A stretch of 64,000 nt of DNA, taken from the NCBI GenBank assembly GCA_008012115.1, contig SSEB01000015.1:1-64000 (forward strand), in the 5' to 3' direction. Below are positions 7,316 to 16,494 of the stretch, piece after piece (position 1 is the first letter of the stretch; the number at the start of each line of letters is the position of its first letter). This DNA is from Nevskiaceae bacterium (GTDB lineage: Bacteria > Pseudomonadota > Gammaproteobacteria > Nevskiales > Nevskiaceae). The notes beneath the pieces were generated by a model, which was not told the origin of the DNA, searched no databases, and worked only from the letters and a program-made list of their open reading frames with translations. The position numbers and the translations under genes were made by a program.

Positions 7316-9760
7316 ATGCTTTCACTGCGCTTTCGGATCGCAAAGTGGGTCATGGCGCATCGCCTGGCCTCGTGGCTCGTGTTCGGGCTGATCACTGCGT
7401 TCTTCGCAGTGGGTATTCGCAACGTGCAGCTGAAGACGATTTTCTCCGACCTGCTGCCCAAGGATGACCCCTTCGTCCAGGTGTTCAAGGACCATCCCAA
7501 TTTCGGCAATCCGCTGACTGTCACGCTGATGGTCAAGCGCAAGGACGGCGACATCTACAACGCCGAGACCCTGGCCAAGGTTTGGAATCTGACGCGCGAT
7601 ATCGACCTCGCCCCCGGCGTCGACCACGACCAGATTCTCTCCATTGCCACCGAGAAAGCCCGCTATGCCGAGGCCACGCCCTACGGCATCGACATGCGGC
7701 CGCTGATGGAGGACCACGTGCCGGGGACCGCGGCCGAGATCGCCGATTTCCGTGGCCGCGTCGACAAGTCGCCCAGCGCGCGCACCTTCCTGATCTCCAA
7801 TGACGGCTCCGCCACCCTGATCAACGCCACCTTCATCGAGCAGCGCCTCGATTACGGCGAGGCGTTCAAGTACGTGCATGGCCTGGTCGAGAAGGCGCGC
7901 GATGCGCACCACGAGGTCTACCTGGCAGGGCAGCCGGCGCTGACCGGCTGGGTCTACGAATACGAGTCGCAGATGTTCTGGATTTTTGGCGCGACCCTGG
8001 GCGCCCTGATCCTGGCGCTGGCGCTGTACATGCGCAATGTCGTCGGCGTGGTGACGCCGATCGTCACCAGCGTCGTTGCCGCGATCTGGGGATTCGGCTT
8101 CGTCGGCTGGCTCAAGTCGCCGATCGAGCCGCTGCTGATGATCGTGCCCCTGCTGCTGGTGGCGCGCTCGTTCTCACACTGCGTGCAGTTCACCGAGCGC
8201 TACTACGAAATTTATTCACACGTTCGCGATCGTGTGAAGGCCGCCGAAATCACCATGGGCGTGATGATGGCGCCATCGGTGCTCGGCATCTTCACCGATA
8301 TCGTCGGCATCTTCCTGATCGCCATCGCGCCGATCCCGGCGATGGAGCGTTTCGCGCTGTTCTGCGGTTTCTGGGCGATCTGGCTGATCCCCACCGGCGT
8401 GGTGCTGATCTCGCTGCTGCTGGCAGCGCTGCCGGCGCCGGGCAATGTCGAGAAACTGGTGGGAAGAAGTGGCGAGACCGGCGCATTCCAGAAGGGCTTC
8501 CAGGGCCTGCTGCGCGGCATTGCCCGCCTGACCTTCGGCAAGCCGGCCCGCATCACCGCCGTGGTCACCGCCGTCATCGGTGTATTCGCGGTCTACACCG
8601 CGCTGCAGATCCGTATCGGCAACCCGGTCGAGGGCAGCAACCTGCTGTGGGACAAATCCGAGTTCAATGAGGCGGTGCGCCAGATCAACCGTCATTTCCC
8701 CGGCGTCAACACGCTGGAAATCATCTTCGAGGCCAAGAACCAGAAAAACCCCAACCGCGTGACGCATCAGGCCGACACCATCATGACGATGCAGAAGGTG
8801 CAGAGCCTGATCGAGCGCGGCGACAATCCGCCGCGCGCGACGCTGTCCTTCGGCGACTACCTGATGGAGGGCAACCGCTTGTTCTCCGGCGGCGACCCGC
8901 GCTGGCTGCCGCTCGATCCCACCGATCAGGCCGTGAACGCGGCCGCCGCCGCGGTGCTGGTCGGCAGCAGCCCCAAGGCCTATTCGCACGTGGTCGATTT
9001 CGAACAGCAGAACGGCACCGTGTCGCTCTGGTACAAGGACAACAAGCAAGGCACGGTCGATTCAGCGCTGGCACAGGCGCGCAAGGCGCTGGACGCGGTG
9101 GGCCTCGACCACAACGCTTTCCTGATCCGCCTCGGCACCGGCACCATCGCGCTGCAGCAGGCGATGAACAACGTGGTCAAGCGCTTCCACTGGGTGATCA
9201 TCGGGCTGCTGAACCTGGTGATCCTGATCGGCTGCAGCCTGGCCTACCGCTCCGTGGTCGCCGGCCTGATCCTGCTGATCCCGGTCAATCTCGCCAACTT
9301 CATCCTCAACGCGTCGATGCACCTGATCGGCATCGGGCTCGACATCAATTCGCTGCTCGTCGCCGCCATCGGCGTCGGCGTCGGCATCGACTACGGCATC
9401 TACCTGCTGTCCCGCATCTGCGAGGAGTACCACGCCCAGGATCACGAATGGGGTCGCACGATCATCGCGTCGCTGACCACCACCGGCAAGGCGATCATGT
9501 TCACGGCCACGATCATGCTGATTGGCATCCTGCCCTGGTACTTCCTGTCCGGCCTGAAATTCATGGCCGACATGGGCCTGCTGCTGGTGCTGACCATGCT
9601 GATCAACATGGTGCTGGCCCTGGTGGTGCTGCCCCTGCTGGTGTGGCTGGTCAAGCCGCGCTTCGTCGCGCGCAAGGACCTGCTGGTCGGCGAGGGCGTC
9701 GATCTTTCCCAGTTCACCGCCTCGGCCGAGACCGAGGACGACGTGGCGCTGGCGGCGTGA
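7316..9760 (+). CDS. MMPL/RND-family transporter
   Basis: An 814-residue membrane protein starting at the ATG at 7316, preceded by GTGAGGAGAG; an upstream in-frame GTG at 7214 lacks a ribosome site. It has the RND/MMPL plan: one N-terminal helix (WLVFGLITAFFAVGI), a large periplasmic loop, a block of helices around residues 220-390, another single helix (VVTAVIGVFAVYTAL), a second loop, and a C-terminal block with GVGVGIDYGIYLLSR, the conserved Asp-bearing segment thought to carry protons. MMPL proteins move lipids or other hydrophobic molecules. It heads the cassette with DUF1329, YCF48-like and DUF1302 proteins, a set that recurs near hydrophobic-substrate catabolic genes. Confidence 0.92.
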   Translation: MLSLRFRIAKWVMAHRLASWLVFGLITAFFAVGIRNVQLKTIFSDLLPKDDPFVQVFKDHPNFGNPLTVTLMVKRKDGDIYNAETLAKVWNLTRDIDLAPGVDHDQILSIATEKARYAEATPYGIDMRPLMEDHVPGTAAEIADFRGRVDKSPSARTFLISNDGSATLINATFIEQRLDYGEAFKYVHGLVEKARDAHHEVYLAGQPALTGWVYEYESQMFWIFGATLGALILALALYMRNVVGVVTPIVTSVVAAIWGFGFVGWLKSPIEPLLMIVPLLLVARSFSHCVQFTERYYEIYSHVRDRVKAAEITMGVMMAPSVLGIFTDIVGIFLIAIAPIPAMERFALFCGFWAIWLIPTGVVLISLLLAALPAPGNVEKLVGRSGETGAFQKGFQGLLRGIARLTFGKPARITAVVTAVIGVFAVYTALQIRIGNPVEGSNLLWDKSEFNEAVRQINRHFPGVNTLEIIFEAKNQKNPNRVTHQADTIMTMQKVQSLIERGDNPPRATLSFGDYLMEGNRLFSGGDPRWLPLDPTDQAVNAAAAAVLVGSSPKAYSHVVDFEQQNGTVSLWYKDNKQGTVDSALAQARKALDAVGLDHNAFLIRLGTGTIALQQAMNNVVKRFHWVIIGLLNLVILIGCSLAYRSVVAGLILLIPVNLANFILNASMHLIGIGLDINSLLVAAIGVGVGIDYGIYLLSRICEEYHAQDHEWGRTIIASLTTTGKAIMFTATIMLIGILPWYFLSGLKFMADMGLLLVLTMLINMVLALVVLPLLVWLVKPRFVARKDLLVGEGVDLSQFTASAETEDDVALAA

Positions 9761-9887
9761 GGCGCCAGGCCATGTCTGCGACGGCAATGATTGCGTTCGA
9801 GCGGGTAACGACCTGCATCCGGCGAGTCGGGCGCCCGCCCGTCGTCGCCCTGCGGGACTCAAGGCAGTTACGTAGAGGAGAGTAGCG

Positions 9888-11279
9888 ATGCGTATCAAGA
9901 AATACGATTTCGATTACGGCCGGCGCATGTTGCTGCAGAAGGCGGCCGTCGGCGCGAGTGCCGGCGTGCTGGCGCCGCTGTGGCCGATCATCGGCAACAG
10001 CGCCGACATCAGCAAGGCCTACCCGGACGAACTGCTGTCGATCTCGATGTACACCAAGGGCAAGGTCAAGCCCGGTGACGTCATCACTGCCAACAACGTC
10101 GAATACGTCAAGGACCTGCTCGATCCCATCGCCTACCAGCAGGTCAAGACGATGGGGCGCCGCATCAACATCGTCGAGTCGACCAGGGACGTGACCAAGC
10201 TGTTTCCGCACCCTTATCTCGAAGCGACACTCAAGAACAAGGGCCAGGCCAAGTTCGACGCCGACGGCAACATCGTGACGCAGAAGGGCGAGCCTTGGGT
10301 CGGCGGCAACCCGTTCCCCGATTTCAAGGACGCGCTGGAGGCCACCGCCAACCTGACCCTGGCCTGGGGCCGTCATGACTACTCGCAGTATGCGGTGCGA
10401 GACTGGGACATCGCGCCGGACGGCACGCTGGCCTACACCTACGACTTCGTCTGGGCTGAGCTGAACACCACCGCCCGCACCGACGGCACCGTTTGGGGCG
10501 GCAAGAAGGATCTGCTGCGCTACCAGTCGGTTTGGTTCACCGCGCCGCAGGACGTCGCCGGCACATCGTTCCTCAACACCTGGTATTACGACCAGCGCAA
10601 GTTCCCGGACCTGCAGGGCTACCTGCCGGCGTTCAAGCGTGTGCGCCAGTTCCCCACCAACCAGCGTTTCGAGCCGCTGGTGCCGGGCATCACGCTGTTC
10701 CTGTCCGACGCCTGGGCAGCGGGCGATCCGATGCTGACCTGGGGCAATTACAAGATCGTCGGCCGCCAGCCGATGCTCGGCTACATCGGTGGCGCCAACT
10801 TCATGGGCGGCCGCGGCGGCGTGATGAACAATTACGAGCGTCCGACGCACGGTGGACCCAAGGGCCAGACTTTCTTCGAAACCTACGCCGAACTGGTGCC
10901 CGAGACGGTGATCGTCGATGCCGAGCCGGTCGGCTATCCGCGCGCGCCACTCAGCAAGAAGCGCACCTGGATCGACGTGCGCAACGGCATGTATGTCGCG
11001 TACAACACCTACGATCGTCGCGGCGACATCTGGAAATCGTTCGAGCCGCTGTATGCGCAGTACTCCAACGAGAAGATGACGGTGAAGGACGCCAGCGGTC
11101 ACCCGTCATGGTCGTGGGTGGCGGTGCACAGCCACGACTTCCAGGCCAATCGCATGAGCCGCTTCGTGCAGGCCAAGGAAGTCACCGGCGGTTACCAGAG
11201 CGGCTATGCCACCAACGGTATCGACGTCTACAACAAGTACCTCACCGTGCAGGCGATCCAGCGCCTGGGGTCGGCCTGA
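9888..11279 (+). CDS. DUF1329 family exported protein (copy 1)
   Basis: A 463-residue DUF1329 protein with ribosome site GAGGAGAG just upstream. The N-terminus has a twin-arginine-like stretch GRRMLLQKA followed by a hydrophobic segment (AVGASAGVLAPLWPIIG), suggesting Tat rather than Sec export. The core (GGNPFPD, a TWGNYKIVGR block, and a late HDFQANRMSR block) is shared with the second copy at 14652. DUF1329 proteins are thought to be periplasmic, possibly LolA/LolB-like carriers of lipidic compounds; that is family-level inference. The TGATG overlap with the next gene shows translational coupling. Confidence 0.9.
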   Translation: MRIKKYDFDYGRRMLLQKAAVGASAGVLAPLWPIIGNSADISKAYPDELLSISMYTKGKVKPGDVITANNVEYVKDLLDPIAYQQVKTMGRRINIVESTRDVTKLFPHPYLEATLKNKGQAKFDADGNIVTQKGEPWVGGNPFPDFKDALEATANLTLAWGRHDYSQYAVRDWDIAPDGTLAYTYDFVWAELNTTARTDGTVWGGKKDLLRYQSVWFTAPQDVAGTSFLNTWYYDQRKFPDLQGYLPAFKRVRQFPTNQRFEPLVPGITLFLSDAWAAGDPMLTWGNYKIVGRQPMLGYIGGANFMGGRGGVMNNYERPTHGGPKGQTFFETYAELVPETVIVDAEPVGYPRAPLSKKRTWIDVRNGMYVAYNTYDRRGDIWKSFEPLYAQYSNEKMTVKDASGHPSWSWVAVHSHDFQANRMSRFVQAKEVTGGYQSGYATNGIDVYNKYLTVQAIQRLGSA

Positions 11280-12256
11280 TGCGTGCAGCCGGCGGCAGAT
11301 ACGGGCGCCTGGGTGCGTTTGCCCTGGCGCTTGCGCTGACCGGTGCCGCCTTCGCGGCGGCACCGGCAGCGGCACCGGTCCGGGCCATCGTTTCCGGCAC
11401 CGCGCACCAGGCGCTGTTCGCCATCGCGCTTGACGGTCGGCAGGGGATTGCCGTGGGTGCCGGCGGCGCGCTGCTGGAGAGCGCCGATGCCGGTGCCAGC
11501 TGGAAGCCGTCCGCCAAGCCGCTGACCGAATTGTCGCTGCTGGGTGCAGCGCTGTGCCAGGGCCGGGCTGTCTTGGTCGGCCAGCAGGGGCTGATCTTCG
11601 CGCGTCACGCCGACGGTGCGGCATGGGCCAAGGCCGACAGCGGCACGCAGAACCGCCTGTTCGCCGTGCGTCTCAATGCCAAGGGCTTCGCCGTTGCGGT
11701 CGGCGCTTTCGGCACGGTGCTGAAATCCGAGGATGGCGGCGCGCATTGGCAGGCGGCGGCACCGTCCTGGGTCACGATCATGCCGCAGGGCGAGGAGCCG
11801 CATCTGTACGCGGCCGATATCGACGATGCCGGCATCATGACCATCGCCGGTGAATTCGGTCTGATCCTGCGCAGCGCCGACGGTGGCGCCAGTTGGAAAG
11901 TGCTGCACAAGGGCGAGGCGTCGATCTTCGCCTTCGATTTCCGCGCGGATGGCGTCGGCTATGCGGTCGGCCAGAGCGGCGCGCTGCTGCGCACGGTGGA
12001 TCGCGGACAGGCCTGGACGGAGCTGGCTTCCGGCACGCAGGCGCTCCTGCTGGGCGTCAGCGCGGGCAGCGACGGGCGCGTCGTCGTCACCGGCATGCAC
12101 GACATGCTGGTGAGCGGCGACGACGGCAAGAGCTGGCAGCACGTTGCCGACCCGGAGGTGATGACCGCCTGGTACCAGGGTGTGGCGCGTGCGGCATCGT
12201 CGCCGGCGCCGCTGGCGGTCGGGCACGCCGGACAGATCATTGCCGTAGGGAATTAG
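11279..12256 (+). CDS. YCF48/BNR-repeat (photosystem II assembly factor-like) exported protein
   Basis: A 325-residue protein whose ATG overlaps the DUF1329 stop. It has a signal peptide ending near AAFAAA (about residue 24). The body is a series of beta-propeller repeats with the recurring signature S-x-D-x-G-x-S/T-W (SADAGASWKP, SEDGGAHWQA, SADGGASWKV, TVDRGQAWTE, SGDDGKSWQH), the YCF48/BNR pattern. Such propellers are probable periplasmic scaffolds in cassettes with an MMPL transporter, DUF1329 and DUF1302; photosynthesis is not implied. Exact role unknown. Confidence 0.88.
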   Translation: MRAAGGRYGRLGAFALALALTGAAFAAAPAAAPVRAIVSGTAHQALFAIALDGRQGIAVGAGGALLESADAGASWKPSAKPLTELSLLGAALCQGRAVLVGQQGLIFARHADGAAWAKADSGTQNRLFAVRLNAKGFAVAVGAFGTVLKSEDGGAHWQAAAPSWVTIMPQGEEPHLYAADIDDAGIMTIAGEFGLILRSADGGASWKVLHKGEASIFAFDFRADGVGYAVGQSGALLRTVDRGQAWTELASGTQALLLGVSAGSDGRVVVTGMHDMLVSGDDGKSWQHVADPEVMTAWYQGVARAASSPAPLAVGHAGQIIAVGN

Positions 12257-12310
12257 AAAGACGGGACCAAGATTGATCGTTTGATGATCCGACAGGGAGA
12301 GGTCGTTCAA

Positions 12311-14554
12311 ATGAATATCGCAAGAATCAGAACACTGTTGGCCTGCGGCGCCGTCGCACTGACGCCGTGGATCGCACAGGCCCAGGAGCCCGCTGCGCCA
12401 GAGGCGGCGCCTGCGGCGGACAGCACACCGGCAGCGGATACCGCGCCTGCTGCCGATGCGGCACCTGCGACACCGGCGCCCGAGGCCGCTGCGCCTTCGG
12501 ATGCCACGTCATACGCGTCGGGCGGCGATGCCGCGGCGTCGGCGGATGCCGGCTCGGTGGCGGAGTCGACGCCCTGGTATCGCAGTCTGTTCAGCGACTT
12601 TGACGTCAGCCTTGGCGGCTTCATCCGGCCGGAGGTGGCGTTCTCCACCGGCGATGCCAACCCGAACAACCAGACCGGCAATCCGTACAACCGCATGAGC
12701 GTGCAGCGCACCGGTGCGCTGCCGCCGACCGCCTCGGCCACGGCGGTCAACAACCTGCTCAATGGCACACTGGGTCTGCCGTTGAGTGCGCCGTTGCCGA
12801 CGGCATCGTCATGGTCGTCGGTGCCGCTGACGGTGCCGCTGGTCGGTGGCGGTTTGCTCCCCAACACCTCCGGCCCTGTGCAGCGGCCGATCCCCTATAC
12901 CCACAACCTGTTCAACCTGCACATCCTGCGCGGTGAGCTGGAAACCGGCATCAAGTTCACCAACGACCTCAAGCTGATCGCACGCGTGCGCGCCATCGCC
13001 GACACCGGCCACTACAGCGACTTCGATGCGCGCACGGTCCGCGGCATTTACGGCGGCATCACCGGCGGCGACCAGGCGCTGTACGGCGGCCGTCCCAACT
13101 ACTTCGAGTACCGCGTCGAGGGCAACTCCCATCCGAATCCGCTGGAGTGGGCCGGCCCGAACTACATGGTGTATTTCCCGACGCTGCTGTTCGACTACAA
13201 CCACGGTCCGCTCAATGTGCGCGTCGGCAACCAGCAGATCGCCTGGGGACAGGCCATCTTCTTCCGCGTGCTGGACGTGCCGGACGGCCTCGACCTGCGT
13301 CGTCACTCGGTGCTGGATTATGCGCAGGAGGAGTTCTCCGACAAGCGCGTGCCGGCGCTCGCCCTGCGCGTCGGCTACCAGTTCAACGACGAGTTGCTGG
13401 CCGATGCCTACGTGCAGAAGTTCCAGCCCACGGTTTTCGGCAACCCGAACACGCAGTACAACGTCATTCCCGCGCAGTTCACCGTGCATGATCTGTACGA
13501 CGAGGGTGGCTACAAGAACAAGTTGAGCTACGGCCTGCGGTTCAAGGGCAACTTCGGTCAGTGGGGCTTCCAGGCCATCGCCGCCAGGCGCTACAACCCG
13601 GACGGCGTGTTCCGCTGGACCAAGAGCGGCGTCAACAAGGATCTGCCGAACAACTTCTCGGATGGTTCCACCAACACGCTGGGCCAGATCGTCAATCTGT
13701 CGGAACCTGGCCAGCACTCGGGCCCACAACTCGCCAACACGCCGTTCGAGGCTTCGCCCGGCGGTGTCTACTCGGCGGCGGAGTGGTTCCATTACGCGGC
13801 GATGGTGCGCCTCAACGGCATCACCGGCCTCAACGCCTCGATCAACGAGTTCCAGCCGGCTACCGGCAACGTCTATGCCTCGCCGGTCACCAATGTCGCC
13901 GACGCCACCAGCGAGTTGAACACGTTCTTCCTCGCCGGCGGCGGCAGCCTGCGAGGCCACATCGCGCGCGAGTATTTCGTCGAGAACAATTTCGGCCTGG
14001 GCGCCAGCTACGTCACCGAGGGCGATCCGGGCTCGATCCTCGACCAGCTGATCATCAACCTCGAAACCACCTACACGCCGAACCGCGTCTTCACCAACCC
14101 TTCGCTGAGCCGCAACTACCTGCGCGAGAACAATCTGGTGAGCGCGCTGGTGCTGGAGAAATATCACCGCTTCACGCAGGCGTTCCCGGCGACCTACTTC
14201 GTGATGCAGTACATGCATCGCACCAAGGACGATATCTTCGGCCGCTCGCTCAAGGGCTACGGCGGCGACGACAATGGCCCGGGCAGCGGCATCTCCAGCG
14301 CCAACTACATCGTGTTCGCGTTCCAGCAGCCGTTCCCGCAGGACATCTACCGCATCGGCTTCGCCACGCTCTACGATCCCAAGGGCGGCATCCTGGTGCA
14401 GCCGGGCATCCAGTGGAAGCCGCGCGGCGCCTGGTCGATCGACTTCTTCTACAGCTACATCAACGGCCACCTGGGCGGCAATCCGAACAAAAACGCCCTG
14501 TCGACAGCGGACTTCGCCGACGAGGCGACCGTACGCATCGGCTATCAGTTCTGA
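12311..14554 (+). CDS. DUF1302 family outer-membrane protein
   Basis: A 747-residue protein. I chose the ATG at 12311 because GGGAGAGG lies about 9 bp upstream and a signal peptide follows (TLLACGAVALTPWIAQAQ); the ATG at 12281 lacks these. After the signal comes a low-complexity Ala/Pro/Asp linker of about 40 residues, then the beta-rich DUF1302 body (DVSLGGFIRPEVAFSTGD near residue 95 onward; GNQQIAWGQAIFFRVLDV in the middle) and a terminal strand TVRIGYQF ending in Phe, as in outer-membrane barrels. It probably forms the outer-membrane port of the MMPL/DUF1329 system. A perfect terminator follows. Confidence 0.9.
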   Translation: MNIARIRTLLACGAVALTPWIAQAQEPAAPEAAPAADSTPAADTAPAADAAPATPAPEAAAPSDATSYASGGDAAASADAGSVAESTPWYRSLFSDFDVSLGGFIRPEVAFSTGDANPNNQTGNPYNRMSVQRTGALPPTASATAVNNLLNGTLGLPLSAPLPTASSWSSVPLTVPLVGGGLLPNTSGPVQRPIPYTHNLFNLHILRGELETGIKFTNDLKLIARVRAIADTGHYSDFDARTVRGIYGGITGGDQALYGGRPNYFEYRVEGNSHPNPLEWAGPNYMVYFPTLLFDYNHGPLNVRVGNQQIAWGQAIFFRVLDVPDGLDLRRHSVLDYAQEEFSDKRVPALALRVGYQFNDELLADAYVQKFQPTVFGNPNTQYNVIPAQFTVHDLYDEGGYKNKLSYGLRFKGNFGQWGFQAIAARRYNPDGVFRWTKSGVNKDLPNNFSDGSTNTLGQIVNLSEPGQHSGPQLANTPFEASPGGVYSAAEWFHYAAMVRLNGITGLNASINEFQPATGNVYASPVTNVADATSELNTFFLAGGGSLRGHIAREYFVENNFGLGASYVTEGDPGSILDQLIINLETTYTPNRVFTNPSLSRNYLRENNLVSALVLEKYHRFTQAFPATYFVMQYMHRTKDDIFGRSLKGYGGDDNGPGSGISSANYIVFAFQQPFPQDIYRIGFATLYDPKGGILVQPGIQWKPRGAWSIDFFYSYINGHLGGNPNKNALSTADFADEATVRIGYQF

Positions 14555-14595
14555 GGTACGACTCCCGCTCCCCCATCCGCACGCGGAGTCATTGC

Positions 14596-14633
14596 GACGG
14601 TCGCCGCTCACCCTTGGCGACCGTCTTTTTTTT
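14596..14633 (+). terminator. Rho-independent terminator after DUF1302 gene
   Basis: A perfect 10-bp stem (GACGGTCGCC with GGCGACCGTC), a 10-base loop and a run of eight T. It closes the MMPL-DUF1329-YCF48-DUF1302 unit, only 18 bp before the ATG of the second DUF1329 gene. Confidence 0.95.
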
Positions 14634-14651
14634 GCACGAGGCCCGGTGACC

Positions 14652-16031
14652 ATGCGCCTGCTCCGATACGGTCGTGACTACAGCCGCCGCGCGTTCCTGC
14701 AGAAACTGTCCGCCGGCGCGGCCTCGGCCGGCCTGCTGATGCCGCTATGGGACGCCATCGCCCAGAACGGCGACGCCGCCAGGGCCTATCCGGAAGAACT
14801 GCGCTCGATCGAGGCCTACAGCAAGGGCCGGCTGAAACCGGGTGACGAGATCACCGCGGCCAATGTCGAGTCGGTGAAGGCGCTGCTGGAGCCGATCAAG
14901 TACGCGCAGGTGGCGACCATGGGCCGGCGCCTGCGGCTGGTGAGCGGCACCACCGACGTGATGCGCCTGAGTCCCTGGGAATACCTGGAAGCGACGCTGC
15001 GCAATCGCGGCCGTGCGCGCTTCGATGCGCGCGGCAACGTGGTCACGCAGGACGGCAAGCCCTGGATCGGGGGCAATCCGTTTCCCGACGCCAAGACGGC
15101 GGTGGAGCTGTTCGCCGGCCTGACGCTGAGCTGGGGCCGTCACGATGCCTCGTTCTACGCGATCAAGGAGTACGACCTGTCCACCGAGGGCGACGTGCTG
15201 TTCCAGTACGACGCCGGCTGGGCGGAGCTGTCGCCGGTGGCGCGCGTGCGCCTGGAGCCGCGGCCCTACTGGCCGGGGCACGAGGACAAGCTGCGCTACC
15301 AGTCGATCTTCTTCGCCGCGCCGGACAGTGTGCGCGGCACCTCCTTCCTCAACGTCTGGGCCTACGACCAGAGCACGTTCCCCGATCTCTACGGCTACCT
15401 GCCGGCGTTCAAGCGCATCCGCCAGTTTCCCACCGATCAGCGCTTCGAGCCGCTGATTCCCGGCTCGACGCTGTATCTCTCCGATGCCTGGGCCGCGGGC
15501 GATCCGCTCTACACCTGGGGCAACTACCGCATCGTCGGTCGCGGCCCGGCGCTGGCCGCGCTGTCCGGCAACTGGAATGCCGCGCATCCCAACTGGGAGC
15601 ACGGTGTGCATGGCGGCCCCAAGGGCAAGACCTTCTGGGACACCGCGGTGGAGTTCGTGCCGGAGGCCATCGTCGTCGATGCGGAGCCGGTGAAATTTCC
15701 GCGCGCGCCGATCAGCAAGAAGCGCGTGTGGTTCGACGCGCGCACGATGCTGCCGATCGCCATGGTGTCCTACGACCGTCGCGGCGAACCCTATCGCTCC
15801 TTCGACGGCGCGTACTCGCTCTACGAATCCGGCGGTAAATCCTTCATGGACGGCGCACACCCGTACTGGTCGTGGACGCATGTGCACGCCTTCGACATCC
15901 AGACCGGGCGCATGACGCGGCTGGAGCAGGTCCGGTCCATCACCGGCGGGCACGCCACGCGCGTCAACGATGCCGGCCTCTACGACCGCTATCTGACCAA
16001 CACCGCGCTGATCCATCTCGGCAGCGGCTGA
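14652..16031 (+). CDS. DUF1329 family exported protein (copy 2), Tat-type signal
   Basis: A 459-residue paralog of the DUF1329 protein at 9888, with long stretches nearly identical by eye (for example YLPAFKRIRQFPTDQRFEP). The N-terminus has a strong twin-arginine motif SRRAFLQK followed by a hydrophobic run (AGAASAGLLMPLWDA). I chose the ATG at 14652; a GTG six bases earlier is possible and the ribosome site is weak. The gene begins 18 bp after a strong terminator, so it depends on read-through or on a promoter inside the upstream gene. It may be a specialised second carrier for the same system. The first non-coding 110-bp repeat starts 12 bp after its stop. Confidence 0.9.
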   Translation: MRLLRYGRDYSRRAFLQKLSAGAASAGLLMPLWDAIAQNGDAARAYPEELRSIEAYSKGRLKPGDEITAANVESVKALLEPIKYAQVATMGRRLRLVSGTTDVMRLSPWEYLEATLRNRGRARFDARGNVVTQDGKPWIGGNPFPDAKTAVELFAGLTLSWGRHDASFYAIKEYDLSTEGDVLFQYDAGWAELSPVARVRLEPRPYWPGHEDKLRYQSIFFAAPDSVRGTSFLNVWAYDQSTFPDLYGYLPAFKRIRQFPTDQRFEPLIPGSTLYLSDAWAAGDPLYTWGNYRIVGRGPALAALSGNWNAAHPNWEHGVHGGPKGKTFWDTAVEFVPEAIVVDAEPVKFPRAPISKKRVWFDARTMLPIAMVSYDRRGEPYRSFDGAYSLYESGGKSFMDGAHPYWSWTHVHAFDIQTGRMTRLEQVRSITGGHATRVNDAGLYDRYLTNTALIHLGSG

Positions 16032-16043
16032 ATGACCTGCGCA

Positions 16044-16161
16044 GCGTCACCCGCTGTTGCCCCAACGCCTGGGAGAGTTGTTATATTTTATTTATAGAAT
16101 ATAGAAACAATAAATAATTAATAACATTCACAGCCGCCAATAATCCAAGAGCGGGTGGCGC
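16044..16161 (+). repeat. 110-bp dyad element, copy 1
   Basis: The outer octamers CACCCGCT (16048-16055) and AGCGGGTG (16150-16157) span exactly 110 bp. Pairing extends outward to a 12-bp stem with one G-T wobble. The core is AT-rich with an inner inverted repeat GTTAT (16080-16084) and ATAAC (16121-16125) symmetric about the same axis; 16 of 23 inner positions pair by my count. TTGTTA begins 30 bp from the first octamer, as in all copies. It lies 12 bp after the second DUF1329 stop. No target-site duplication was seen. Confidence 0.9.
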
Positions 16162-16272
16162 CTTTCGGGGTGCCCGGACCGTGCTTTCAAACACTGCTGC
16201 GCTTCACATCGGGCGTGCTCGTCGTCGCGCGCCGTTGCGTGAACGCCGTACAGGGAAAGCCACCGTCAAAAC

Positions 16273-16288
16273 TACCCGTGCGGGTAGC
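16273..16288 (+). promoter_or_regulatory. Candidate LuxR-family operator, site 2 (perfect palindrome)
   Basis: CTACCCGTGCGGGTAG has 7-bp arms and a 2-bp centre, preceded by AAA as is site 1 at 7195. It is the better of the two sites and lies at nearly the same distance from a candidate -10 box (22 bp here, 23 bp at site 1). Confidence 0.6.
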
Positions 16289-16316
16289 GGCGCGCACGCG
16301 GTCGCGGCGTAACCTC
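16289..16316 (+). promoter_or_regulatory. Weak candidate promoter of the carboxylase operon
   Basis: TAACCT at 16311-16316 keeps the three most important -10 bases (T, A and final T). It sits at nearly the same distance from the palindrome as TCTAAT does from site 1. The -35 region is poor, consistent with activator dependence. Confidence 0.3.
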
Positions 16317-16425
16317 CTTCGCACAAGACGCTGACGCATGGCAGCGGCAAGCGGCTTGACGGGCACGCGCAGCGGCAATGGGCGACGTCGCCCGGACAGA
16401 AAAAACACGTGCTGAGGAGACAGCA

Positions 16426-16494
16426 ATGACGACCGATGCCCAGATTCCGTCCGCCACGCCGGCAGTTGCCTTGCGCAGCGCGGTGCATCGCTGA
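16426..16494 (+). CDS. Possible 22-residue leader peptide
   Basis: ATG at 16426 follows GAGGAG at a proper distance and opens a 22-codon frame (MTTDAQIPSATPAVALRSAV, then HR and a stop) about 90 bp before the first carboxylase gene. The ribosome site is better than that of several large genes here. It lies between the operator and the first structural gene, so a translated leader is plausible. No attenuator-type run of one amino acid and no homology was recognised; it may also be chance. Confidence 0.4.
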   Translation: MTTDAQIPSATPAVALRSAVHR

